Shown piece by piece: positions 1-9,454 of a stretch of 64,000 nt of DNA; the first letter of the stretch is position 1; each line of letters starts with the position of its first letter. The notes under the pieces were generated by a model. The model was not told the origin of the DNA and ran no database searches. It saw only the letters and a list, made by a program, of their open reading frames with translations. The position numbers and the translations under genes are program-made. The stretch comes from Chitinophagaceae bacterium PMP191F (GTDB lineage Bacteria; Bacteroidota; Bacteroidia; Chitinophagales; Chitinophagaceae), in contig LGYU01000016.1 in the NCBI GenBank assembly GCA_001302245.1, positions 1 through 64,000 on the forward strand, in the 5' to 3' direction.

Positions 1-2723
1 TTATACGATTCACCCAATGTGAACTTTGGAATATTGTTGTTCTTTGCGTCGGAAGGACTGTTTAAACCGGCCAGTGTGGCATTCAGAATTTTATTACCGG
101 TTACACCTCGGAAAAAGAAATTCAGATCGAAATTTTTATAGGTAAAGCTGTTACTCCATCCGTACATCATTTTGGGTTGCGCATTGCCGGCAACGATATA
201 ATCGGAAGTAGAAGGTGCTTGTGTAGCTGTACCATCAGCTTTCTGGATCAGGGTTACACCATTAGCATCTTTACCCAGGTAATGCCACAGGGTAAATGTT
301 CCGATAGGTGAACCTTCTTTTACAATCTGCGACCAGTTGCTGCTTTGACCTTTACCACCCACATAAGCAGTGTTAACATAGGTCAGCGCAAATTTGTTGC
401 TGGATAAAGAGTTCACTTTATTGGTATTGTGCGACATATTGAACGTAGTTCTCCAGGTAAAGCTCTTAGTCTGTACAGGAGTAATATTCAGTATCAGCTC
501 TATACCTCTGTTACTGATCTCACCCACGTTGGCCCACAGGTTTGATACAAAATACTGTGTAGATGAAACAGGATAATTCCAGATCAGGTCTGAAGTACGT
601 TTGTTATAAAAATCCAGTGAACCGCTGATCCGGTTTTTCAGAATGCTGAAATCCAGACCGATATTGGTCATTGCAGTACTCTCCCATTTCAGATCGGGAT
701 TGGCATTCTGCACCGGCCCGATGGCATTCAGCAATTGTCCGTTTGAATAATAACGGCCATTGATACCATATTGCAGTTGTGCCAGTAACGGATCAAAACC
801 CAGTGAGTTACCTGAAACACCATACCCGACACGCAGCTTCAGTTCATTAATAGCCGCAATGCTTTTCATAAACGATTCATTGCTGATCCTCCACCCTGCT
901 GACACAGACGGGAAGTAGCCCCATTTGTTATTGGTACCGAAAGCTGAAGAACCGTCTTGACGTAAAGAAGCCTGCACCAGGTATTTATTATTGAAAGCAT
1001 AGTTGGCACGCAGGTAATATGAGATCAGGCGCAGTGTACCAATGGTAGTATTGGCAAACGTAACTGTACCGGCGGGAGGATTGCTGAAAGCAAGATTGTT
1101 ATAGGTAAGCGCATCACTTACAAAACCCTGTGTGCTTACACCAAAACCATCACCCGTTCTATCCTCCTGCCATGAATATCCTGCCAGCAGTTTTACATTA
1201 TGACGGTCAAAGGTCTGGTCATAATTAAAATAAGATTCAATAACATTCTTAGTGGCTTCATAGGCACTGCGGATCGCTTTACCTGAAGCACCCTGTGCAA
1301 TACCGGAACGGCTGTTGTAATAAATATTCTGGTTTACCTGCTGACTCTGGTTGGCATAGCTCAATGTATAGGTAAGATTTTTCAGGATCTTTACCTCAGC
1401 CACAGCATTTGCCAGCATAGTCTTTACTTTCACATCATTGATATTATTATCGATCAGTGATACGGGGTTCAGGTAACTGCCACGGCTGAAATCTTCTGTG
1501 TAAGAACCGTCAGCCCTCTTTATGCCAACCGTAGGCATAAATTTGAGCATATTGGGATATACATCAGCCGGAATGTTCTTCTGGGTTGAAGTACTGTTCA
1601 TCAGTGATAAATTCAGCTTCAACCGATCATTGAAATACTTCTGCTCTACATTGGCACGCAGTATTACTCTTTTCAGTGAAGATCCTTTCATAATACCAGG
1701 ATTTTCCAGGTAGTTTACACTGGCGCCATACAGGGTTTTGTCTGTACCACCCCCAAATGCAATATTGTGATTGTGCGAAACAGCAGTACGTTGTACTTCA
1801 TTCTGCCAGTCAGTATTTACACCGGCATCGTTATTAATGGGGCTTAATGATTGTCCGTTTGCCGCCAGGTAGCTACGCAGTTCATCACCAGTCAGCATAT
1901 TGATACGTTTGGATACTTTTTCCTGAGCTACATAAGCATTGTATGCAAGCCGTAGTTGTCCGCTTCTGGCTTTACGTGTAGTGATGATGATCACCCCATT
2001 GGAAGCCCTTGAACCATAGATGGCAGTTGCAGATGCATCTTTCAATACATCTATAGACAGGATATCATCCGGTGCTACCAGGTCAATGGAAGCGCCGGGT
2101 ACACCATCAATTACATAAAAAGGTTCCTGGGCTGCCCCCTCACGCAGTGTAGAAGGTCCGCGTAGTATTACAGCAGGTGTTCCATTGGGATCACCACTTT
2201 TGGTAATGTTCAGACCAGGTACTTTTCCTTGCAACAACTGCGCAGGTGAACTGATCACCCCCTGGTTGAATTCTTCAGAGGAAACAGAGGTAATAGCACC
2301 TGTTACATTTCTGCGTGAAGATTTCCCATACCCTACCACCACTACATTATCAAGATTATTCGATTTAACACGTAAAGTAACAGACAATGTGATCTTGCCT
2401 CCCTCTTTTACAGTATAGCCAGACAAGCTGTCTGTTTCATACCCAACAGAGCTGAATATAAAACTATACGGGCCGCCAGCCGGTAATTTAGCAAAACTAA
2501 AAATACCATTGCCGTTAGAAGTAGTCACTGTACTGAAATCACCGGTTGTTTGCAGTGCTTTTACACTTACGCCAGGTAGTATATCCCCTTTTTCATTTTT
2601 GATAATACCGGTTACCATGGACGCAGGGGGTTGCTGTGCATAAACATGTGTAACAGATGGCATCAAAGCCAGCAGCCACAAGGCAAACAGCAGCCGTTTT
2701 GATTGTAATGTTCGTTTATTCAT
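1..2723 (-). CDS. SusC/RagA-family TonB-linked outer membrane receptor, 3' part outside window
   Basis: Partial gene entering from the left edge; the start codon is ATG at 2723 and the reading frame stays open to base 1 (about 907 codons seen). A signal peptide (about residues 1-29) is followed by a carboxypeptidase-D-like regulatory domain (about 33-120), then a TonB plug with the usual SusC signatures (FYVIDGVPG and IYGSRASNGVIIITT), then beta-barrel strands. It would import an oligomeric nutrient across the outer membrane together with a SusD lipoprotein, which should lie just outside the window. Unlike the second SusC here (57699-61358) there is no STN secretin-like domain before the regulatory domain, although a sigma/FecR pair sits directly upstream on the same strand (FecR ends 88 bases before this start). 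Family very sure; substrate not readable. Confidence 0.93.
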   Translation of the reverse strand, partial: MNKRTLQSKRLLFALWLLALMPSVTHVYAQQPPASMVTGIIKNEKGDILPGVSVKALQTTGDFSTVTTSNGNGIFSFAKLPAGGPYSFIFSSVGYETDSLSGYTVKEGGKITLSVTLRVKSNNLDNVVVVGYGKSSRRNVTGAITSVSSEEFNQGVISSPAQLLQGKVPGLNITKSGDPNGTPAVILRGPSTLREGAAQEPFYVIDGVPGASIDLVAPDDILSIDVLKDASATAIYGSRASNGVIIITTRKARSGQLRLAYNAYVAQEKVSKRINMLTGDELRSYLAANGQSLSPINNDAGVNTDWQNEVQRTAVSHNHNIAFGGGTDKTLYGASVNYLENPGIMKGSSLKRVILRANVEQKYFNDRLKLNLSLMNSTSTQKNIPADVYPNMLKFMPTVGIKRADGSYTEDFSRGSYLNPVSLIDNNINDVKVKTMLANAVAEVKILKNLTYTLSYANQSQQVNQNIYYNSRSGIAQGASGKAIRSAYEATKNVIESYFNYDQTFDRHNVKLLAGYSWQEDRTGDGFGVSTQGFVSDALTYNNLAFSNPPAGTVTFANTTIGTLRLISYYLRANYAFNNKYLVQASLRQDGSSAFGTNNKWGYFPSVSAGWRISNESFMKSIAAINELKLRVGYGVSGNSLGFDPLLAQLQYGINGRYYSNGQLLNAIGPVQNANPDLKWESTAMTNIGLDFSILKNRISGSLDFYNKRTSDLIWNYPVSSTQYFVSNLWANVGEISNRGIELILNITPVQTKSFTWRTTFNMSHNTNKVNSLSSNKFALTYVNTAYVGGKGQSSNWSQIVKEGSPIGTFTLWHYLGKDANGVTLIQKADGTATQAPSTSDYIVAGNAQPKMMYGWSNSFTYKNFDLNFFFRGVTGNKILNATLAGLNSPSDAKNNNIPKFTLGESY

Positions 2724-2811
2724 GTTGTTTGTTTTTGGGGCAAAAGAGTCCTGTTCAATACCAGCAGGCATTGACAAACCATACGTTCTGTTGTTAATAA
2801 TTAAATTGAGA

Positions 2812-3846
2812 TTAAGGTGTTATATAAATCGTTTGCTTTTCTTTTTTCATGTTCAACTGATTAAGCAGGCAGATCGTTTTCAGGAAATCGTCCAGTGTTT
2901 CTTTCGGTCTGTTCAGTCTGCCGGTAAACGTGATGGCCTGCAGTTGCTCTCTATTATATACAAACTGTACATGATATTCCTTTTGTAAAGAATCCAGTAT
3001 ATCGGGCAAGGAAAGATTGTTGAACACCAGCGCACGTGCCACTACCGCGCTTTTGCTGTTATTAATTGTATTTTCTTTTCTAAACAATTGTACTACCGGT
3101 TGATAACTACTGCTATCCACATTGATCTCTTCGCCTGGCTTCAGGTATACATCCTGCATGTGTTTTGCAGTATTCCTATTTTCCTGCTTCACTACTACTT
3201 TACCGGTATATAAACGCACCCTTACAGCATGCTGCTGGTTTTGCTGCACACTGAATACAGTGCCCAACGCGGTGGTAGATACAATACCGGTACGCACAGT
3301 GAATGGCCGTTGTTGATCCTTTACTACTCTAAACAAGGCCTCGCCCTGTAACGTCATATCGCGGGCATATGCAGTAAATGCCGGCTCATATTGCAGCGAA
3401 CTGTTCACGGCCAGTTCTGCAACACTACTGTCTGGCAGCAGCACAGTCATTACTTTGCCTGTATTATTGTATTTAACTACAAAACCTGTTGTTACTTTTT
3501 TTCCAGCATCTTCATTGGTGTTTGCAACAACTTGTTTGTCTGAATGTGGCAGTAATGCCCACCAGCTAATACCTGCAGTTATTACAAGTATAGCTGCGGC
3601 TGCCGCCCATCTGAAATACAATTTCCGGCTGTAGTGCTGTGGTATATGCTGCTCAATGCGCCTGTACATGTCTGCACCGGGCACAGATATATCATTCTGC
3701 ACCTGGAAATTATTCCAGCTTTCTTCTGTTAAATACTGTTCCAGCACTTCAGGGTGTTGCCGGCAGTATGCCCATACTTTGCTTCTTTCAGCTTCTGTAC
3801 ATTCACCCCGGATAAACTTTTCTATCAGCGCCCTAGATACATCCAT
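2812..3846 (-). CDS. FecR-family anti-sigma factor
   Basis: 344 residues. The N-terminal region (about 1-60) is the short helical sigma-binding part typical of Bacteroidota FecR proteins (IEKFIRGECTEAERSKVWAY). One membrane segment lies at about 79-97. The periplasmic part holds a FecR domain (about 120-225, with LPDSSVAELAVNSSLQY and GEALFRV) and a C-terminal DUF4974/STN-like domain (about 270-344, SLPDILDSLQKEYHVQFVY). Known role of the family: hold or activate the cognate ECF sigma factor in response to a TonB receptor. Its partner is the sigma gene at 3980-4519 immediately upstream, and the likely target is the SusC gene downstream. Confidence 0.94.
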   Translation of the reverse strand: MDVSRALIEKFIRGECTEAERSKVWAYCRQHPEVLEQYLTEESWNNFQVQNDISVPGADMYRRIEQHIPQHYSRKLYFRWAAAAAILVITAGISWWALLPHSDKQVVANTNEDAGKKVTTGFVVKYNNTGKVMTVLLPDSSVAELAVNSSLQYEPAFTAYARDMTLQGEALFRVVKDQQRPFTVRTGIVSTTALGTVFSVQQNQQHAVRVRLYTGKVVVKQENRNTAKHMQDVYLKPGEEINVDSSSYQPVVQLFRKENTINNSKSAVVARALVFNNLSLPDILDSLQKEYHVQFVYNREQLQAITFTGRLNRPKETLDDFLKTICLLNQLNMKKEKQTIYITP

Positions 3847-3979
3847 ATCTACTATTCGTACAAAACAGCACTATCCCTTACTGCATAACAATTAGTTAAT
3901 ATGAAAATGAGGAGGTGCGGGTGATTACAAAGTAATTACAGCATCTGATAAAAACGTTTTTCCAGGGACTGCTTTCCGA

Positions 3980-4519
3980 TTAGAAGAAAAGAGAGATAGA
4001 TTTTCTAAGCTGTTTAATGGCTTTGGAGATATGTGTTTCAACTGTTTTGGTTGAAAGCGCCAGGCGGGAAGAGATCTCTTTATGCGAAAGTCCGTCAAAG
4101 CGGCTGAGTTTAAATACTTCTTTCCTGGCAGGCGGCAGATCCTCTACTGCCCGCAGGATATGTTCCAGTTCATCCTTTTCAGCTACAGGCATTTCATTGT
4201 ACCATACTACTTCCATACCAGCTTCCGGCAATGGTTGTATTTTGCGTACGCCCTCTTTGCGCAGCAGATCGATCAGCAGACTTTTGGCAATCCGGAATAC
4301 CTGAGCATCCAGTGTATGTGCTTCCGAAAGATCGCTTCGTTTTTCCCAGAGTTTGATAAAAGTAAGTTGTACTACTTCCTGTGCCAGGTAATGAGAGCGG
4401 GAATAGCGGAAGATGTATTGATATAATCGTACATGCAATTCATTGTATGCCTGTTGAAAGCAATAAACATCTCCGTTTTTAATATGCAACAGGTAATCAT
4501 TCATACAAAAGCTGCGCAA
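3980..4519 (-). CDS. ECF RNA polymerase sigma factor (FecI-like)
   Basis: 179 residues. Region 2 is seen at about 20-80 (YIFRYSRSHYLAQEVVQLTF, then IKLWEKRSDL) and region 4 at about 120-175, with the helix-turn-helix SHKEISSRLALSTKTVETHI. This is the usual length for Bacteroidota ECF factors. It is the first gene of a minus-strand set sigma, FecR, SusC, the standard surface-signalling arrangement, and would direct RNA polymerase to the downstream receptor operon when the substrate is sensed. The ATG at 4519 is the only good start. Confidence 0.95.
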   Translation of the reverse strand: MRSFCMNDYLLHIKNGDVYCFQQAYNELHVRLYQYIFRYSRSHYLAQEVVQLTFIKLWEKRSDLSEAHTLDAQVFRIAKSLLIDLLRKEGVRKIQPLPEAGMEVVWYNEMPVAEKDELEHILRAVEDLPPARKEVFKLSRFDGLSHKEISSRLALSTKTVETHISKAIKQLRKSISLFF

Positions 4520-4619
4520 ATGTCTTCAGCTACTTTTTCATTCTTTCATAAATGGTATTAAGTTAATATTATGTTTGTAGTAGTTCAGATTGCCGGATTG
4601 TTAGGATAATTTGAACATT

Positions 4620-4712
4620 CTGGAATGTGCTACTTAAAACTTATAACATACAACCTGCAACTGCATTCGGTGTTGGTCGTTGAGCGTTCTGCATTACTTA
4701 TAACTTAAACCG
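4620..4712. repeat. Fragment of dispersed intergenic modules
   Basis: The gap between two divergent genes carries modules found in other gaps of this window: an ACTTATAAC/ACAACCT module near 4640-4657 and a CGTTGAGCGTTCTGCATTACTT module near 4679-4699. The second recurs at about 21808-21838 in slightly different form. No coding sense was seen. Confidence 0.45.
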
Positions 4713-4720
4713 TATTTTTG
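4713..4720 (+). promoter_or_regulatory. Candidate -7 element for the 4725 gene
   Basis: TATTTTTG matches the Bacteroidota -7 consensus TAnnTTTG exactly. It ends only four bases before the ATG at 4725, so a transcript from it would be almost or fully leaderless. No clear -33 TTG lies at the normal 17-23-base spacing, so the call is tentative. Confidence 0.35.
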
Positions 4721-4724
4721 CAGC

Positions 4725-4958
4725 ATGGGAGATTTTATCATCAACGTAACACAAATTGAAGAGCTGCAGACCATTAACGATATACAGTCGCTGGATCAGA
4801 TCTTTCAACGGGCCAAAAGAATTGTAGTAGGCGGCGGCACTGTAGCGCTTGTAAGACAACATCGCTCCGGACAGTCTGATAAATTTGATGAATTGTCAAC
4901 ACTGGACGACCTGGAACAATACAAACAGAACGTATACAAATACCTGAAACAGTCATAA
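4725..4958 (+). CDS. Small conserved-looking protein, unknown function
   Basis: 77 residues, soluble, no signal peptide or membrane segment. I do not recognise a domain. Visible features are a short glycine-rich strand (RIVVGGGTVALVR, about 31-43) flanked by predicted helices with many Gln, Leu and Asp. It starts at ATG 4725 and ends nine bases before the YdcF-like gene, so the two are almost certainly co-transcribed. Protein-like composition and operon position argue it is real; its role is unknown. Confidence 0.7.
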   Translation: MGDFIINVTQIEELQTINDIQSLDQIFQRAKRIVVGGGTVALVRQHRSGQSDKFDELSTLDDLEQYKQNVYKYLKQS

Positions 4959-4967
4959 AGCAATTGC

Positions 4968-5615
4968 ATGTACACTGCTGAAATCATGGACTGGGCACAG
5001 CAATTGTGGGATTATCACCTGCTGCGTCACACATTACAAAAAGCCGATTGTATCCTTGCCCTGGGCAGTCACGATCTGCGTGTGGCAGAATGGGCAGCAG
5101 ATGTATACCTGCAGGGTTGGGCGCCCATGCTGGTTGTATCCGGCGGATTAGGCAATGTAACCAAAGGCATCTGGACTGAAACAGAAGCAGATAAGTTTGC
5201 ACGCATTGCACGTGAAAAAGGCGTTCCGGAAGAAGCGATCTTTATTGAAAACGCTTCCACCAATACCGGCGAAAATATCCTGTTTACACAACAGTTATTA
5301 CAGAAAATGCAACTGGATCCGCAAACGTTCATTTTGGTACAGAAACCATATATGGAGCGGAGAAGCTTTGCAACTTTTCAAAAACAATGGCCCGGCAAAC
5401 AACTCATTGTTACCTCACCCCCTATCCTGTTCCGGGATTATCCTAACAATGAAATATCGCTGGAAAGAGTCATCAATATTATGACCGGCGATCTGCAACG
5501 TATCAGGATCTACCCCGAAAAAGGATTCCAGGTTTACCAGGAAATTCCTGATACCATATGGCATGCTTATGAACAACTGGTAGCCGCAGGCTTTGATAAA
5601 CACCTGGCAAAGTAA
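4968..5615 (+). CDS. YdcF/DUF218-family protein
   Basis: 215 residues. The family motifs of the SanA/ElyC/YdcF (DUF218) fold are visible: CILALGSHDLRVAEWAADVY near the start, LVVSGGLGN at about 57-65, ENASTNTGENILFTQQLL at about 101-118 and FILVQKPYMERRSFATF at about 125-142. Members bind nucleotide-like ligands and some act in cell-envelope metabolism; the reaction is generally unproven. No signal peptide is seen, so this is the cytoplasmic YdcF-like type. It follows the 77-residue gene by nine bases and converges on the hydrolase gene with only four bases between stop codons. Confidence 0.85.
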   Translation: MYTAEIMDWAQQLWDYHLLRHTLQKADCILALGSHDLRVAEWAADVYLQGWAPMLVVSGGLGNVTKGIWTETEADKFARIAREKGVPEEAIFIENASTNTGENILFTQQLLQKMQLDPQTFILVQKPYMERRSFATFQKQWPGKQLIVTSPPILFRDYPNNEISLERVINIMTGDLQRIRIYPEKGFQVYQEIPDTIWHAYEQLVAAGFDKHLAK

Positions 5616-5619
5616 TCGT

Positions 5620-7311
5620 TTAAAACCTGGTAAGTACTTTCCATACCAGCACCAGGTATAATACCAGCAGCAACATTCTTATCTCACCGTGACCTGCCAG
5701 CAGGTACCAGATGGCACATGCTATTCCCAGTGTCAGCAATACAATTAAAATTAACAGTGAAACAGAGATCCAGCTTTTGAAAACAAATTTTCGTGGGTTG
5801 GGATCAGGTACTATCTGTGTGCGAGGCTGACCATGTACAATAAATTCTGCAATACTTGTCCAATATTGTTCTTCCACGCCAGCACCATGACCTCCCGGAA
5901 TACTGATCACCTGGTTAGCAGGAGCCAGTGTATTGAAGCCATCATAGCCGGCACTCCCCAGATCCCGGAAGCCCAATACGTGAAAAGCTTTGGGAAATAT
6001 TCCAACCACCCAATCAGAAGTAGCTACCACATTAAAAACATTATCAATCCGGCTGCTCTGTTGAAAATCGGCCCAGTTATACTTGCGATTCACCACACTA
6101 CCGGCAAACAACACGTTTTTAAACTTACAGGCAGGATAATCTTTTAATGCCTTTGCCATCAGGTAAGTGCCATTGCTATGTCCTACAAATGAAAAATCAG
6201 CATTGGGATACCGGGCAAGATTTTCGGTGTATTGTTCCATAAGCCATTCTACTTTGGCACGACGGTACGCAGGCAACGTAAAATGCAATAAAGGGAAATA
6301 CCCGTAGCTGGACGTTTCGGTTTCAAACCGCCTGCCATTATCACGACCTTCTTTTACCACCCGCTGCGCTACTTTATGTGTCCAGAACCCTTCATCACGG
6401 ATACCATGAATAACAAACACCACATCTGTTACACTTGCGTCAGGCGTAATGCGCTTCGATTCAGCAGTAATAACCTGTTGCGATTGTAAATTATCCGGTG
6501 TTTCTGTAACTGCCTGTATCAACACCCCGCTTCGCAATGTCCCCAGGGTTGTAACGCCCACCTTTGTAGCATCATTCACCCTGATCACGTTGCCATGTTT
6601 TGAAAACGGTACTTCCAGGTATACAAATGTACTGCCCGAAATAAGATCCACGTTATCTTCCGGAGAAACAATATCATCTACTGATCCCAGCAATTGTACC
6701 GTAAGCGCGTCGCCCACACCTTTGCCTGCGGCATGCTTCTGCATTGACAACGACTGGATGCGCAACTGTGTAATGAAAGCGCCTCCTTTGCGCACACTAA
6801 AAGCTGTTGGTTTAAACCCGGCAAAGCTCAGCAGGTTGCCCAGCATGGTACCGATGGTTAACATAAGCCCATTGCCAAGCGACAAATGAAAATCAATTGA
6901 CCAGCCGTTATTCATGCCTGCCAGTAATACAATACGATCCACATAAGCAGCCCAGGGACGTTGCTGCCTGTTCTCAATCTCATCTTCAAAAGGAGCATCA
7001 GCGTTTTCCCCACAGGCGCACACATATAGCTTACGTGCCAGCAATGCACCCATACTATGACCTATCAGAATAATTTTCGGAGGCTCACCTGCTGCTGTTC
7101 TCTCTGCCCACAATGCATCCATTCTTTTCAGCAGGTTATTTACCATCACATTTACGTTGATAGTAGAAGTATAACGCAATGTTGTTTTAGGCATTTCAAT
7201 AACAGGATCTTCATAATGGCGCCTGATCAGGTCTGCAACAGCATTCATACTTTTAGGCTTGTTCCTGTAACTGTGCAACAACACAAAGAGTACATTTTTC
7301 TTGTTCTTCAT
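5620..7311 (-). CDS. Tandem alpha/beta-hydrolase protein with C-terminal membrane anchor
   Basis: 563 residues. Two serine-hydrolase-like halves are visible. The N-terminal half has FVLLHS at about 9-14 and the nucleophile elbow GHSMG (Ser86); the C-terminal half has VIHGIRDEGFW at about 300-310 and a second elbow GHSNG (Ser379), with a possible catalytic His in IPGGHGAG (about 475). Two hydrophobic segments (about 513-539 and 544-561) end the protein, and there is no signal peptide, so both hydrolase domains probably face the cytoplasm from a tail anchor. Likely a lipase/esterase acting near the inner membrane; substrate unknown. It stands alone on the minus strand. Confidence 0.8.
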   Translation of the reverse strand: MKNKKNVLFVLLHSYRNKPKSMNAVADLIRRHYEDPVIEMPKTTLRYTSTINVNVMVNNLLKRMDALWAERTAAGEPPKIILIGHSMGALLARKLYVCACGENADAPFEDEIENRQQRPWAAYVDRIVLLAGMNNGWSIDFHLSLGNGLMLTIGTMLGNLLSFAGFKPTAFSVRKGGAFITQLRIQSLSMQKHAAGKGVGDALTVQLLGSVDDIVSPEDNVDLISGSTFVYLEVPFSKHGNVIRVNDATKVGVTTLGTLRSGVLIQAVTETPDNLQSQQVITAESKRITPDASVTDVVFVIHGIRDEGFWTHKVAQRVVKEGRDNGRRFETETSSYGYFPLLHFTLPAYRRAKVEWLMEQYTENLARYPNADFSFVGHSNGTYLMAKALKDYPACKFKNVLFAGSVVNRKYNWADFQQSSRIDNVFNVVATSDWVVGIFPKAFHVLGFRDLGSAGYDGFNTLAPANQVISIPGGHGAGVEEQYWTSIAEFIVHGQPRTQIVPDPNPRKFVFKSWISVSLLILIVLLTLGIACAIWYLLAGHGEIRMLLLVLYLVLVWKVLTRF

Positions 7312-7493
7312 AAGCCGGGTTTAAAGGTTAATATATCTGCATCTAAAAATTATTACATTTTCAATACCCGCACACCGTGTAAAACACGGTAAAAGATAAA
7401 AACACAGGCATATCGCCTCTTTTTTCCGCTTATACAGACTTCTGTAATCAAAAGGCTGCTTTGTTTATCTTTAGTGACCAAAAATACAATCAC

Positions 7494-9431
7494 ATGAAAC
7501 GCCCGCTATTCCTGTTCTGCATTCTATTACAGATCATATCCGTTACTGCCCAGCAAACCCAAAAACCACCGTTGCATGGCAAACACTGGATGGCCATTAC
7601 GGGCAAACCGCTGGCGGCTACCGCCGGCAGCATGGTCTTTCAGCAAGGTGGTAATGCGGTAGATGCCGCCTGTGCCATGCTGGCCGCTACCTGCACCATG
7701 TGGGATGTGTTGAGCTGGGGTGGTGAAACACAGGCCCTGATCTATAATCCTAAAACAGGTAAAGTAATTGGTATTAATGCACTGGGTGTAGCTCCTACCG
7801 GTGCTACAGCAGATTTCTTTAAAAACAAAGGCATGAACTTTCCGCCGGAATATGGTCCGCTGGCAGCAGTAACACCGGGCACTCCCGGAGGACTGTGTTA
7901 TATGCTGGCCGAATATGGCACCATGAGCCTGAAACAGGTACTGGCCCCGGCTATGCAACTGGCTGCCGGTTACCCTATTGAAGCGCAGACAGCCAACAGT
8001 ATTGAACGGGGAAAAGGCCGTATTAAAGAATGGCCGTATTCAAAAGCACTTTTCCTGACCCATGCCGGCGAGAAAAGAGAAGCACCCGAAGCCGGGGAGA
8101 TCTTTGTACAAAAAGACCTGCTGGCTACACTTACCAAAATGGTAGAGGCTGAAGAAACTGCACTCAAAAATAAAAAGAGTCGTAAAGAGGCTATTTATGC
8201 AGCTTACAAGCGTTTTTATACCGGTGATATTGCGCAGGAATTTGTACGCGGTTGCCAGGAACAGGGCGGTCTTATTACCATGAATGATCTTGCCCGCTGG
8301 AAAGTGATAGAAGAAGAACCTATGCACACCAGTTACAAAGGCATAGAAGTATACAAACTGCAACAATGGACACAGGGTCCGGCCATGCTGCAATGTCTCA
8401 ACATACTCGAGAACTTTGATCTTAAAGGCATGGGATATAATTCCGTGCAGTACATCCATACTTTATACCAGGCAATGAACCTGGCGTTTGCAGACCGTGA
8501 CTTTTATTATGGTGATCCTTATTTTCCACCTGCCGAACCCATGAAAGGCTTATTGAGCAAGGAATACGCCAAAGCCAGGGCACAACTGATCGATGCACAA
8601 AAAAATGATGCAACAGCAGGTCCAGGCGATCCTTATCCATACGAAGGAAAAAGCAATCCCTATCTTGATCTGCTGAAACAACGCGGACTGATTGTTGATA
8701 CCGTTAATCGCCGCAATCCCAATTTTGCACCGGCACACGACGTACGCTCCTCTTATCTGCCACCTGCACAATCAATCGCAATGGCAGATAACATACTGAT
8801 GCATTCAGATTCTGCCTATATGGACAGACTGTGGCGCGGTACCACTTCAGTAGAAGCTGCGGATGCCTCCGGCTGGGTGGTTTCTATTACACCCAGTGGT
8901 GGCTGGCTTCCGGCCTGTATTGCGGGTAAAACAGGCGTAGGTATGAGCCAGCGTATACAAAGTTTTGTACTGGACAGCACGCTGAACCCCTTCAATGTAA
9001 TACAACCCGGCAAAAGACCAAGGGTAACGCTGACGCCCACACTGGCACTGAAAGAAGGCAAGCCTTTCTTATCCTTTGCCGTACAGGGTGGCGATACACA
9101 GGATCAAAACCTGCTGCAGTGTTTTTTGAATATGGTTGAATTTGGCATGACGGTACAACAGGCCACAGAAGCAGCCAATATCAATACCAATCAACTCTGG
9201 TTGTCACTGGGCGGTACCAGAACCTCCGACAGGCAACCACGTCCAGGCGCCCTATTGCTCAACAGCAATACACCTGAAAACATACGCATTGCCTTAAAAC
9301 AAATGGGTTATACACTTACTTTCGATGATCGTACCAGTGGCCCTATCAATGCTATTTATTTCGATTGGAAACACGGTAGTTTCTGGGGTGGCAGCAGCAA
9401 CCATGGTGAAGATTATGGAATTGGCTGGTAA
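7494..9431 (+). CDS. Gamma-glutamyltransferase-like Ntn hydrolase, exported
   Basis: 645 residues from ATG 7494, chosen because a clean signal peptide (MKRPLFLF through SVTAQQ) begins there; an upstream TTG adds unlikely residues. The architecture is that of a self-cleaving GGT: large subunit, then a processing site GTTSVEAAD with candidate catalytic Thr450, then a small subunit containing GKRPRVTLTP and GGDTQDQ. Several glutamate-binding features of true GGT are changed: the Arg-containing RExAP motif reads GVAP, the Ser-Ser of the lid region reads Val-Thr, and the GSPGG oxyanion loop reads GGDTQ. It is therefore probably a periplasmic acylase or peptidase relative, not classical glutathione hydrolase. 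A strong hairpin terminator follows. Confidence 0.85.
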   Translation: MKRPLFLFCILLQIISVTAQQTQKPPLHGKHWMAITGKPLAATAGSMVFQQGGNAVDAACAMLAATCTMWDVLSWGGETQALIYNPKTGKVIGINALGVAPTGATADFFKNKGMNFPPEYGPLAAVTPGTPGGLCYMLAEYGTMSLKQVLAPAMQLAAGYPIEAQTANSIERGKGRIKEWPYSKALFLTHAGEKREAPEAGEIFVQKDLLATLTKMVEAEETALKNKKSRKEAIYAAYKRFYTGDIAQEFVRGCQEQGGLITMNDLARWKVIEEEPMHTSYKGIEVYKLQQWTQGPAMLQCLNILENFDLKGMGYNSVQYIHTLYQAMNLAFADRDFYYGDPYFPPAEPMKGLLSKEYAKARAQLIDAQKNDATAGPGDPYPYEGKSNPYLDLLKQRGLIVDTVNRRNPNFAPAHDVRSSYLPPAQSIAMADNILMHSDSAYMDRLWRGTTSVEAADASGWVVSITPSGGWLPACIAGKTGVGMSQRIQSFVLDSTLNPFNVIQPGKRPRVTLTPTLALKEGKPFLSFAVQGGDTQDQNLLQCFLNMVEFGMTVQQATEAANINTNQLWLSLGGTRTSDRQPRPGALLLNSNTPENIRIALKQMGYTLTFDDRTSGPINAIYFDWKHGSFWGGSSNHGEDYGIGW

Positions 9432-9454
9432 GCAGCTACCCATATTATTTATTC

